Assembly (NCBI GenBank): GCA_033964015.1
Contig: CM066912.1
Coordinates: 30,032,532 to 30,096,531, forward strand
Length of the DNA: 64,000 bases
Origin: Scolanthus callimorphus
Taxonomy: Eukaryota > Cnidaria > Anthozoa > Actiniaria > Edwardsiidae
Reading direction: 5' to 3'
Below, one piece after another: positions 1 to 12,898 of this stretch (its first letter is position 1; each line of letters begins with the position of its first letter). A program made the translations under genes and the position numbers. The notes below the pieces were generated by a model. That model worked only from the letters and a program-made list of their open reading frames with translations. It made no database searches and was not told where the DNA came from.

Positions 1-2280
1 GAAAAATCCAACCAGGTGAAGACAGAATTTGAAGACATCGAAGATGAAGATGAAGATGATGATGGAAGTTTTCTCGAAGGCACGGATAGTCTTGGTACTG
101 GACCAGAACTTGAGTTTGACGATGGAGATTACACCGATGATAAAACAATGTTGGTCGCCGAAGCTATCCGTGTCAAGAAAGTGTTAGGAAAAGCTAAAGT
201 GGCTGATACCGAATTGGACACTATTGTTGAGGTTGCTATGGGAACCCACCTGCCGGAAGCTGCGCCAATTTCAGTACAGGAGTTGCGTAAGAAAGAAGGA
301 CACTCGTCAAAGCCTGAAGTTGATGATAACGATCAAAGCACATCAGTGGAACCTGGAATATTTCGTTTGAAATCAAGTGGGGAAGTTGAAGTTGTTCCAA
401 TTCCAGAGAATGAAATGCAAACGGGAGCACATAATACATTGAAGGTTTCTGTGACCCAAAGAGAGCCACCAGATACGAAAGCAATCTCCGCTAACGAGCT
501 GCTGAAACTTATGATGAACATAAACAAGACAAAAGAAACACATCCAAAGCAAACGCAACAAAAAGGGCAATCTACGGATCCGCATTCAACGGTAAAGAAA
601 TTGTACTTCCCTGCCCCGCAGACGAAAGCGGCAAGTACAGGGAATATACATGCAGAGAAAACCTTTCCAGGTCACGTGACCCAGCTTTATGGTAACCCGG
701 ATGGAAATATTGTCAGTCAAACGCAGATCGGCAAGAGGCCAGCCCGCCCAACACCACAGGTTACCCAAAGCCAGGACTCACTCATGTATGGTAAACAACC
801 CGCTTCGGTGTCTCGGAGACGACAGGTTGCTAGAAGTGAAAATAATCTAGGGCAAGGAAGGTATAATACTATTGGAGTTGTTCAAGCAAGGATGGTAAGC
901 TCCTCGGATAATGTGCGGGGTAAAAAGCAATCGGGTGTGCTAGGTCCTGAGAACATTTTCGAGGAAGAAATAGACTGCATGAAGACAAAACAAGACGCGA
1001 TAGGGAAACATACGGGGTCTTCGGATTTCTCTGCATCCGGGTCTTCTATTGACAGCGATGGCGAACTGAGAAGGGAGGGGAGGGTAAGCAGTGTTTCGTA
1101 TGTTGGTTACGAACAGACACAGGAAATAGAGACTTTACCAAGGGTCAAGTTGTCAGCGCAGAGAAAACGAGTGAAGAATCGCCTTGCTTCCTACGTCGTG
1201 AACAAGAATGTAAATGGAAATAGCGAAGAAGATGAAAACAAGGGAGCAGAACATTCTAGAAAAGATGGGCACTTGGAAAAGGCAGAGGACCAGCGAACTA
1301 GCACGGAAGAGAAATCTTCTCTGTTAGGTCAGGCCTGTTCAGAAATGTCGACTACAGCGGTAAAAAATGTCGATAGCAACGCCGTCAATGAAAACAGCGA
1401 TGGTACCACATTCGAAGCGACTTCCGATACGATTGTGGGGCAAATAGGGACGAAAACAGCAGCAGATAATATAAAATACGAGGATAAAAGCGATGAAGCA
1501 CCTAAGAAGAAGCCGACAGGTCTCAAGATAAGACTAAAATTCGTACGCGACCTGTCCAAGTCGTCAACTGGAGATAGCTGTTATGGAACTGACAGCGGGG
1601 GGAGTGACATTGATAAACCACGGGGCTGCGTGTCAAGAGAGCCGGTGTTTTCAAATGATAATTTACCTAGCCCGAACAGTGTAAATATGTTTATAGATTA
1701 TAAAAAGAAGGTCAAGAAAGTCACGTCGAGCACTCCTAAGGCAAATGCAAAGCAAGATATTTCACAGCTACAAGGTATAAGTCCCGTGGTGAATGACAAT
1801 TTGACCGAGGGAAATAGGGCAGAGAATCGCAGTCCCGAGAGGTCACCGAGTACACGAGCAAGTAGTTCCGGGGAGCGATCTTCCTCGACGTACTCTTCGG
1901 ATGACGATCGGTTTGGCGAAGTATTTGGAAGTACGGACACCGTTGTTTTCGTTGGTCAATCAGAGGACGAGAAAATAAACGAGAATTTGGCAAGAAGCAG
2001 TCCACCTCCAGATTACCCATCATCCTGTAGTTTGAGTCCGGTTAGCGAGCCTAGCCCCCGTGAGGGGTATGGTGAGTTTGAGCAAACGAGCCCCCGTGGG
2101 GGAGGTACTGAGTATGAGCGACCTAGAAGCAGTATGACGGAAGAAGAATTTGACGCGCAAGTTGATTCTATAATTAGGGAAGTCAAGGCAACCACGGATA
2201 TCGACTTGGAAGGGACGGATATCTTAGATCAAGCACTGGAGAGGGTCAAGAATAGGCTGTCTCCTGGATCGCGGAGCAAG
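1..2280 (+). CDS. NAV exon 1 (partial): large disordered acidic/Ser-rich exon
   Basis: The reading frame is open from base 1, so the true start lies upstream. It continues in frame to a stop at 2331, but a strong donor (AAG|GTAAAC) at 2280/2281 probably ends the exon in phase 0 before that stop. The encoded 760 residues open with an acidic run (about residues 8-20) and are rich in Ser, Lys, Glu and Asp. I see no globular domain. A basic segment lies near residues 500-520, an SGERSSSTYSSDDD-type serine/acidic tract near 620-640, and a Pro/Ser-rich stretch near 665-705. The last ~50 residues (EEEFDAQVDSIIREVK onward) look helical. This matches the long low-complexity region upstream of the navigator coiled coil. 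Alternatively it is the 3' end of a separate gene that stops at 2331. Confidence 0.7.
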
Positions 2281-5200
2281 GTAAACTCAGATTTATGTTA
2301 CGGATTGTCTCGAAATAGCGCAGGATACTGACATAAGTACGATTAGTATTTATTGTTTTGTGTCTAACGGCTCTCATTTTGTCGTTCAAACATTTCCCTG
2401 TAAATGCATGGTTCACCTAGATCACTTCCTTGCGCTGAGTGTAGATACTGGGTTGAATGACGCGTAGGTTTTTGTCTAAATTTCAAGCACTTGGATTATC
2501 AGATTCACGCAGGCATTACTGCCATTTTCATAATTCTGCGAACTCCCACTTACATTTCCGAACGCCAAACGGCGTTTTGGCTTCCGTCAATCAAACCTTT
2601 TAAATCAGGCGCATGGATTCTTTTCTTAGTTTCGTTTGCATTTTAAGGTGTAATATTTTGTTTTGAAGCCTCGCTAGTCCTTAGCATTTCAAAAAACCTC
2701 TCAAAGCCTGCGTGAAATCACCCAGAGCTGTTCACTCATTTGATTGACGGAAACCAAACCGCGGTTTCGTTAGTTGGCGTAGAGTTCGCAGAATTATGAA
2801 AATTGCAGTAAAACTACCAGACCCAGACTGTAAAGGTTGACTCCTGATAACTCCTACTTTTATTTTCATGGGAAATAAAATAAGTTAAGATACGTACTGT
2901 TGGCGCCAGATAATCTAACTTTCATGAGAAGTAAAATAAAGATTAAGGCAGTTCAGTTATCGCGGGATATAGTAAATTTATAAGGAAATAGGCCTGAAGG
3001 AACAATGCTATGTCGATGAGCTATCAGGAGATTCGCAGTAAACAACCGAGGGTTCTAGTTTTCGGGAGTGAACAGTGGAGTATTTGGTGAGTTGTCAAAT
3101 GTCAGATTTTTGGAATGTACTACTCAAACTATTTACGCTTGATCTTAATTTTGAGTCACCAAGCTACTGTTTATCGAGCCTCGGTATCCCTATTTTGTCG
3201 GTCAGAGAACTGCGAGTTGAAACAGAAAGCATCCATTTTCTAGCTGTAATTTTCGTTAATTTGACTGTTAATAGTAATCGAAATTGCGAGACGGCTCCCT
3301 ACAAATCCGAGATTCGAGATTCCCTAACAATTTCGCGATATTCTACATTTTCTGAACCACCATTCGCCACCCCTAGATGACCAAATTCGCTGTATTAACG
3401 CATTTTTAGGCCAATTTCCAAGTTTGAAAACAGTTCAACTGTTCAACCTGGTAAGAAATCAAAAATGCCAATTCACAATCCAATAGACCTCCTTGGTTTG
3501 GGCGTAATGTTTTCCCATTTCAGATCACGTGGCGTTCATTTGAATAATCTTTCTTTGTTTGGGTTGCTTCCATATTCATATATCCTCCGGTGTGTAGCAG
3601 AAAAAGAAAGAAAGAATGCTCCTGGGAATGCCACGTGATCTGAAATGGGACGACATTACGCCCAAGCCGAGGAGGTCTATTCCATCCACTCGAACATACT
3701 CCAAATTTCTACTTATCTAGCAACCGAAAGGTTATTTAACAAACCTAGACGATTATCAGGATTATTTTGCTCATTTCCTGTGAATTTCACAGCATTTAAA
3801 CTACCATGTTGACCCCAACTGGTGACACTAACCCTTTAACGTATTTTAACGAGTTGACTCCTGGTGTGCCTGTGTTTTTATCTCGTTTCATGTTTTTGTC
3901 TTCCTCTCTCCTCGTTGTCCCTTTTATCATCCACTTGGGGGTGCACTTGATTTATCTTATCCGGAAATAAACATCACCGGTCCTGTTGGGGTAACCATTG
4001 AAAGTTTTGATACAGGGAGTCATAATCCTGCGAAAATATTTTGATGAGAGATTTGTGTTGTTGTTACACGCACCAGTAGTAAGGATATTATCAGTAAAAA
4101 GGGGCAAAAACTGAACCCACTTTTTATAACATCGAAGAAATAATAAAACTTGAATGGTTGATTAACAGCTTATAATTTTCATTTACACTTGAATTTGTAA
4201 ATGAAAATTATAAGCTGTTAATCAACCATTCAAGTTTTTATTCTTTCTTACATATCTACTGGTTGATAGGTCCTTTATTGGATCCAGCTTCAGTTTTACT
4301 TGTAAGCGGTCCTGCAAATACTTCAAAGTTTTAGAACATCACTGAGAAAATTTCAGCGCGAAAATTTGTTGATTCCCGCCAAAATCTTCTTATTAGGAAA
4401 TCTCCAGGAAAATCTACCCAAACTTGCCGATGTTCGAAAAGGGCCTGACGACTATATTTATAAACACAGGCAACCCACACCGATTCGTATAACAACAACA
4501 AGAGATTGCATTTCCATAGACTTCGGTCTTTTGGCGTCTTGGGTGCTTAAAATACGCACAGGTATAATTTTGGTAAATCATGTAATGGAACTAAAATGGA
4601 AGAGAATGGAATGGAGCAGAGCAAGGTTTAGAAAACACTCAGTTCTCATACTGTAGACTGTGCGCAAACTATGAAGGTTTTTAACGTTAATACATAACAT
4701 TTGTAAACAGGAAAAAGGTTTGGTAAAAATGGAATGGAATTAAAGTGAATGGAATGGAATGGAACGGTGCACGAAGGGTCTAGTACGTCTCGTTCTCTGC
4801 AGTATCGTGACTCGAGATGTTCTTTTAGGTCATAACGTAAACAAAGATAATATTTTATACATATTCTATTTTGTTTTGGCTCTGTACTTATCTAAAATGT
4901 TTCTTACTGTAGAATGTACGTATTAAGGATAAGGTGGCTGGATGAATTTTTTTCACGTTAACACATCACATCTGCAAACAATTTGCTGGTGTTCGCTAGG
5001 TCATAATGTAAACAAAGATATTATTATAAAACGCAATATGGTCAAGTGATTGTAGACCTCTGATACTAAACTTTGAATCTTTGTGACGTATTGCAAATGA
5101 AAATCTATTGAGTATTCCACCCAAAAACATTGGAAACTTAATCAATATTTAATTTTTTATTTTTTTCACATTATCAGTTCTAGAACGTCTTTTGTTAGCT

Positions 5201-8200
5201 GTTGTATCGTGGCTCGTGTACGTATTAACGATAAGATGGATGAATGAAATTGTTTCACGTTAACACATCACATCTGTAAACAATTTTCTGGTGTTCGCTA
5301 GGTCATAATGTAAACAAAGATATTATTATAAAAACACCAATATGGTCAAGTGATTATAGACCTCTGATACTAAACTTTGAATCTTTTTGACGTATTTAAA
5401 AATGAAGAGCTACTGAATATTCCACCCAAAAACATTGAAACCATAATATTTTATTTGTTATTTTTTCACATTATCAGTTCTAGAACGTCTTTTGTTCGCT
5501 GTTGTATCGTGACTCGAGAGTTTAAACCCCTACAAATATCGACTTATTAATCATTTGGTATCAAGTGTCAAATTCTTGGCCCTACGCGTACTTTCAACAC
5601 AGTGAATCGAAGATTCATGTATCTACTCTTGGATTTGCCATTATAGCCCTTCGAAAAGCAATAACTACTACTCCAGGTTAGGGCGCCATAAATATGTGAG
5701 CTTCCTTTATTTTCTGATTCATTATTAATTTTCTAAATGACCCTGTTTATTAATTTTGAGTAAAATATTTGGTTAATTAGTATAAGGCCTGTTAAAATTG
5801 TTTGAAGAAATGTTAAGCTCATCTGTGGTCTTCGTACAATTTAGACTTCGTTATTGTATGCACATAGCGATTCTATTGTATAGCATAACCGCGTTTGCAA
5901 TGCTATACTTAAATTGCGGGTTAAATTTATTTAAAACAATTCACTCTTTCGTAAACATGAGAAACATTCGTTTCTTGTTTACGTTAGTGTAGGGAATTCT
6001 TGAAATTATATGTAATAAATAATCACAAATTCTAACAAAAATTCTGACCATCGATTTCGCGAATAAGAGCTCTCTAATATACATATAATTTCTTAAGCCG
6101 CGACTATCACTATCTGTTGTATGGATATGTACAGTACTGTACATTAATGGAGTATTCGAATGAAACCGTTTTTTCTTTATTCCAGAGTATTTTTCAAATA
6201 ATTCATTCAAATAGAATGAGTCTTTCAATTCATTGCAAAGTTCCTTTCGTGTTGTCGCTTTATTCATGTTGAGTTTTCAAGCACAGGATCGTGTCTGAAT
6301 TGAGCCGATGAATGAACCGTGGACAGAATGTTGTCGGTGTTTGACCTTTGAAGTAAGACCCTCCGACAACCTGACTCCGCGGCGCCAAATTTGTGACAAA
6401 AGACTGGTTTCACCAAGCTGACCAATACTGACTGATAACGTACTTTTTTGCTTCTGTTAATTGTAATATTTTTCCACCCCATGGCCCAACGCTCGGAATT
6501 GAGAAAAATCTGTCAATAAAGTGTAAATTGTTGGTCTTGAAGTTGTGACGTAAAATACTGGTTTTACCAAGCTGGTCAATACAGAACACTTTTTGCTATT
6601 GTTACCTCCTTCCAGTCGGTAACATATTTCCAGGACATTTTAGGTCTATATTTTGGTTCTATGCCCAGCGCTCAAAATTTTTAAAAATTCTGTGGTCGCA
6701 AAAACCTCAGCTTGCATACTAAAGTTAGTCGTGATATTCAAATGCAATTTTTGTGTAGAGTAAACGTTTCCATTAACCGACTGTTCAATTGGCGTTGGCC
6801 AATACTTTTAATGCTTTATTTATGAGCAGTCTATATAATATGATAAATTGAAATACTGCTCGCAAATTCGCAACCAACCAATAAGAAAATCCAGTCGCTT
6901 TTTAAACGGTATTGGCCACTGCGTCCTGATGTCTTTTCTATTCATCCGAAAATATTTCATAACCTTTCCAAACCCCGCCAAGAAAATGGATGCTTTCAAT
7001 GACAGCATTTTTCTGACCGACAAAATGGCGGCTGAAGACTCTCGCGCCACTTAGTGACCTGCAGTTTTTGTAATGTTGGATACATAAGGCGAATTATTTA
7101 CGATAATTTGATTTGGTGCACCCAACATTTGAGATCCCATTGTCGATACTCAATAGCAAGAACTGGCCTATTTGTTTCAATATTTGCAGGACTCAGGTGA
7201 ATGCCGTGCAAAAGTTTTAATAGTTTGCGACAGAAATTCTTGGCTTAGAGCAGACTTTTCCTCCTTGGTTAGTATTTTCATTCAAAATTACTAATTAGAA
7301 GATTTTAATTATGTGTAGAAATCTGAAAAATATATCTACAAACAAAGTTTTATGTTTGATTTACTGAATTCAATTGAAACTGTCGCACTGCATTTCTTAA
7401 ATTAAGCCGAAGGAAATGGTTGCTTTCTCTGACTCAGTTACTAGGCTTGCAAAAGGTCTTTGACCAATACAGTAAAAACCCGCATAAAAGAACAGGTGTT
7501 TTGGGGAATCAGGCTGATTTTGTTCTTGTATATCGGGTGTTTTCTGCAAAATAGAGCCTGAAAATGTTCTTAAGTGTTCTTAAAGCTGTTTCTAAAGGCT
7601 GGTTTCCATATAATCTCTTCGGTCTCATCAGTCTCGCCGATCGCATGAAATAGTGCACACGCGATCCATGAGATTCATGCGTTTCGATGCGATCGTATGT
7701 TTCCATACAATCTCACCGATCGCATAGAATATGAATGTTTTGTGCGCCATTTTGAAAGTGTACGCGACCGAGATGACTGCTGGTCTCGAAACAATGAATT
7801 CTGGGATACATTCCGATCGCATCAGTCGCTTTCGAACGATTTTGAATGTCTCCATATGATCTCATTCAATCTCATTCAATCGCATGCGATCGCATGCGAT
7901 CTCCTGGATAGAACAGTGTTCTGTACGCGCGATCGCGATCGCCCCGATCGTTTCAGTCTCTTCCGATCGCGAGAGAAGTGTTTCCATATAATCGCATGGA
8001 TCGCGTGTGCACTATTTCATGCTACTAGCGAGACTGAAGAGATCGGCGCGATTATATGGAAACCAGCCTTTAACATCAAATACTGCATACACTACCAACA
8101 GTCAAATAAAGAATGTGATTGGTAGAAAGGTGACAGTCATTTAGTAACAACAATTAGTCAAGTCTAAAAAAACAATTGCTAAATGTTCCCTGGAATTCCT

Positions 8201-11200
8201 GCTGTAGAACTGTGTGCGCATGGTCTAGCACATTATATTGATCTCCTCGGTACTCTACCACACAGTGGGTTACTGTGCTCGAATCTAACTGGCAGCAATT
8301 TTTTTTATACAAGAACAATTTTCATTTTTCAGGTTGCATGTGTTCTTATGTATAAGGTACCTTTTTGACCAAATTTCAGCCTGAGTGTTCTTAAACCACT
8401 TGTTCTTTTATGTGGGTTTTTACTGTATTCTTTGTTTACGACTGACATTCTCCTCTTGATTCTTCAGGCTCCTGGAGGTCTGACGATGGAAGCATATGTC
8501 GCATTACACCAAGCAGACGAGCTCCAATCCATCATCGAGGAGATCAAGGTATATGTCCTATCTTCTTCCCCCTGTTCCCGTCTTTGCCCTCCTGGCCACT
8601 AGTGACCCCTGTGAGGTCTTTACCGGGTCAGGTTTGGGCCAAGGTTATAGTTTCTGATTTTTTTTGCTCAACTTTAGTTGTTGATTTTTGAAGACAGTGC
8701 CGAGATCTGTTCATTTGGTTTCTCCTTCCTTGCCTGTGGGTGTTGCTGGATCGACTAGAGTAGCGCTGGTCACGTGATATTGACGCCATACCTAAATGGC
8801 CTGTGAATCTCGGCGAGGATTTCCGTCTTCCGTTTGTATGGTGAACCATTCATATTGAACACGCGGATGCAAGCCATACCTTGAAGCCATACATAATCCA
8901 GACACAATAAATACACTTTCCTATACAGCTATAATTTGAGTTACTTCCACGGTTCGTTGATCTTTTTAAACCAGCGATTTGGTGAAAGCCTATTCAAACC
9001 CCTGAAAAGAGCACCTAAACATTAGTAAATTGGCCATGTTTCGTAGCGAAAGGTTGTAAAATGGCGAAGAAACAGCCCTGAGAATTTACGAAATTTAACG
9101 ATTGCCCCCAAACGAATTTCCTCGGCTGAATTTCCTCGACTGAAATAACATGTAATTTCATAAATTCACAAGCCAGCATCGTACCATTTGTCAAATTTAT
9201 CCCTGAAATTTGGCAAATTGACTCAGTAATTTTCAGGTACTCTTTTCAGTGGTGTGATGGACTTTCGTCGTCTTGCTGATTTCAAAAGATTAAAAAGCAC
9301 CCTGGATAGGGTCTATTTTATAGCCCTCCGTTCATGAATTCAGACATGCGTAAATTCATTAGCAGTGAATCGCTTCTCTACATGCAACGCTCTGGTTTTT
9401 CATATTTTTATGCCTTTGTATACCTTCAAGTACATACGAAATAGGATAGCAAAGTCGAAGGACAAAGCTAAACACATTTGAAACAGACGATTGTTTGTTT
9501 ACAGGGAGAACTTCATGTTCTCGAGGAAGAGAATCAAGATCTGAGAAATCAAGTCAACTCTCTAGCGCATAGCAAAACTGGGGAAGTCCGCAGTGTTGGA
9601 CAGACGACTGCGGGCGCAGTCACGTGCTGCGATGAGATCGATGGTGATTCTAGGCTTCAGGCTTTAGAGCAAACGAATGGTAAGCTAAAGCCACAAGATT
9701 CTTCATCTTTGAGCATGGAAGCACCACTCCCGCTAATAATATGCGGTTCTATTCTCTCACACTTCGGTGATTTGAGATAGTACTTGCTAGAACGTAGTGA
9801 CTTGATTTTTCAATTAAGCCGCCATTTTGGAATGGGCTTAGTAGCCTGGCAATTTCAACCACATCTTGCCCCAGGCCTTCTTAAGGTAATTTTTATAAAT
9901 GACAGTGATGGACTTCAATTTGATTAATCTTATCAGGTGCCAGTGCACAGGACGACGCGATAACGGTCGATGTGTTCCTCAGAGGCTTTGGGAAGCCTGT
10001 GGGACTCAGGAGTCAAAAGGTATGCTACAAGTTATGGTAACTGGAAGGTCGTGCTTTCACGGCTTTACATCTGGGGGCTCAGGGGTTTTTCTTCATATAT
10101 TTAACGCATTTAGCCCTCTTTAGAACTTGCTGGTAGCAAGTCGTAGTTCGAGTATGCAACTTACCCGCTGACGTACAAAGGGGGGTTGGTGACACCCCCA
10201 TGAGGTTTTTCAGTCATATTTTCGACAAGTTTTAGAATATAGACATGAAATCTGCAGTAGCTGTTCATTTTTCCATTACACATCGTTTGTGGGCAGATGT
10301 CATTTCGTTGCCATGGTAACGATTTATGACGTCATCAAATGTTGAGGTCAGAGCTATCTTTGGAAATTTCTTTCACTGCAGGCTTTCAATCAAAATGCCC
10401 CATATTTAATGGCGTTCAAGAACTAAATTTTCATGATATACATACGACATTTGCCCTTTTTTCCCTTCAGAAAACCGACATCAAACTGGCGACAGTCCTG
10501 GTGAAGGGCGGGTCTGATTGGTCGGGTGTCTATGACGCAGCCAAGAGGTCATTTGAGGTGAGCTTTCTGACCCCTAGAAAGCGCTAAAGTGCCCTTGTCG
10601 GCCTCTCTTGTTGTTGTTTTGCGTGTTGAAATCTCGAAATAACTATCTGAAAACAACGATTAGTACATGATTTACCGAATTCAATCGAAAGTATCGCACT
10701 ACATGCCCTAAATCAGCCGATGGAAATGGATTCTTTCTCTGACTTGGTATGTTGCTAGGCTGACAAACTGGCGGCTGACTGAAGCTCGTTAGGGAAACCA
10801 TGTAATGACTCATGGAAGAATAGGTTGACATTCATAAGTTTGTTTCGGCCCCGAGTATTTGATGTTATCTCGGATAGAATCTGACATACTCTTTTGTGTC
10901 TTTTCCAGGAACATCTTAAACGCGTAGACCCCTACTCGTACTTAGGCCTAAGCGCGACCAGCATGCATGGAGTAGAGACTGGGGCGACAATGTGGACACC
11001 AGGTATGAAAACATTTTCTGTGAAAGGCATTTTATCTCGTACATTATATATTTACTCTGCAACTGTGTACATCAGAGGCGGCGGATTTATTGTGTTGGGG
11101 GACACTCGGTGAAAATTCATATCATCAAGAAAGTGCTGTCGTTTTTATCGCAAATCCGCGCGGGCTGCCTGTGGTGTTCACATCTCGTCTCAGGCCCCTC

Positions 11201-12865
11201 GGCGGGAAACAGAAAACAAAATGGCGACCAAGACAACTAAACGATGTTTCTCGGGTATCTGCAAAGTTTTGGTATTTTTTCCTCAAGATTCTGAGGAAAA
11301 AATACTTACAGACCTTCCAGGTAAGGTAATGTTGGAATTTCCTAATAAGAAGTTTTTGTAACGTCGGCAAATCGGCAGCTTTTTGCGAAATTGTCCTGAT
11401 ATGATTTTTCTGGGTGGGAGAGGGGGTCAGGGCGCATGCCTGTCCAAGGAAATTTTTGGAATTGAAGCGAACGGAATTGCACCGAAAGTTGGTGCTAAAT
11501 TACAGATTTTGGCTCTCGTCTATGAAAAAACCCCAAAAAACAGCTGCAGATGAAAAACTGGATGTGAAGCGGCAAAAAGGTCCATCCCACTTACTTGGCA
11601 AAACACTTGGAAAATATTTATGTCATTTACTGAGTTATTTTTAAAATCATCAATATTATTTAAGGCAGTGGTCGTTTACATTTCTCTTCATATTTTTCTT
11701 TCTAGAAACTCTCCGCCGTCACACTCCTCGTGTTGAGATTTCACGCAAGAGGAACTCCTGTGTCATACATCTGAGAGGTAAGGTATTTGTTTCCTCGAAA
11801 AATAAATTTCCATGTACTGTTCACTGCTTGTTTAGTCGGTTGTACAGGTTCAGTTCAGGTTGGATTTTGCCTGGGATGGGATTGGATGGGATGGAATGAA
11901 ATGAGATGAGATGAGATGAGATGGAATGAGACGGGATGGGGTGGTATAGGATGGAATGGGATGAGGGGAGACCATATGGCGGGAGACGGAATAGGATGGG
12001 ATGAGATCAGATTGGATGGGTTGAGAAGACTCAGTGAGTGTAGAGGGCATGAAACTGGTTAGAATGAGATGGAATGAGATGATGAGATGAGATGAGACAA
12101 AACGAATTGAAATGGACGGGATGGAGTGATATAAGATGGAATGTGATGAGAAGAGACCAGATTTGGTGGGAGACGGAAGAGGATTGGATGAGATAAGATG
12201 TGATGGCATGAGTTCAGTTAGGATGGGATAAGAAGACTCAGTGAAAGGAAAGGAGATGAAACTGATGAGATGGGGTAGGTTGGATTGAGATGGGATGGGA
12301 TGGAAAACAATGAAAAGACTGCTTGAATGTCTGGTTGCGATATTTTTCTGTAACAAAACAGTCACCAAAGTGTCATTGCATTATGTCTACTTGCAGATGG
12401 TACAAATGAAAGCTGTGACGCGCTTGTCTACGAGACTTTGCTACCAAGAACTGTCGTTGAGGTAAAGCCATTCCAACTGATTGATGTTCTTTCTGTGAGT
12501 GATGTTCTTGAACAGAAAACTAGCCCCGAGTTACCCTGCGCCGAGCAGTGGTTTAGTCGGCCAAAGAGAGAAGAAAACCACTGCTCGCAGGGAAGACCCG
12601 AATCGGATTTTGTTCAAATGGTATCCGGAGCACACAATAACATTTCGATAAAAATATTGAGGAAAGAAATCCCATCATTAGGACATTTTGACAGTAACAA
12701 TCTCGCAAATGGAAATCAATCAATCTTTCTTTTATCATTTAAAATGTAGTGTTGATCAGGAATAGATCCACCATTTTTAGATGATATCTCATTTTTATAG
12801 CACACAAAGTATTTTATAGTTAACAACTATCCCCCGAAGGGAAGGTGAATAGCGGTGGATATAGG

Positions 12866-12898
<33 letters not shown>

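Larger units (their letters stand above)
2281..8467 (+). other. Intron 1 of the NAV gene, repeat-rich, no coding sequence seen
   Basis: This 6.2-kb stretch contains several palindromic elements (2516-2811, 3483-3680, 4145-4238, 7594-8071), a ~300-bp tandem repeat (4680-5520) and GGAAT-rich low complexity near 4600-4770. A diverged interspersed repeat around 7270-7470 has copies at 10600-10800 and 18080-18290. Open frames are short and show no family resemblance. No promoter could be assigned. Confidence 0.7.

Noticed and set aside
2281..2331. End of exon 1 as a true C-terminus (stop at 2331)
   Set aside because: Not excluded, but the strong donor at 2280/2281 and phase-0 match to the exon at 8468 make continued splicing more likely.
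7697..8125. 142-codon plus-strand frame
   Set aside because: It lies within a palindromic MITE and its complement is also open; no family resemblance.
11850..12368. 172-codon minus-strand frame rich in Ser, His, Pro, Ile
   Set aside because: It is the complement of a GATGG simple repeat in a NAV intron.
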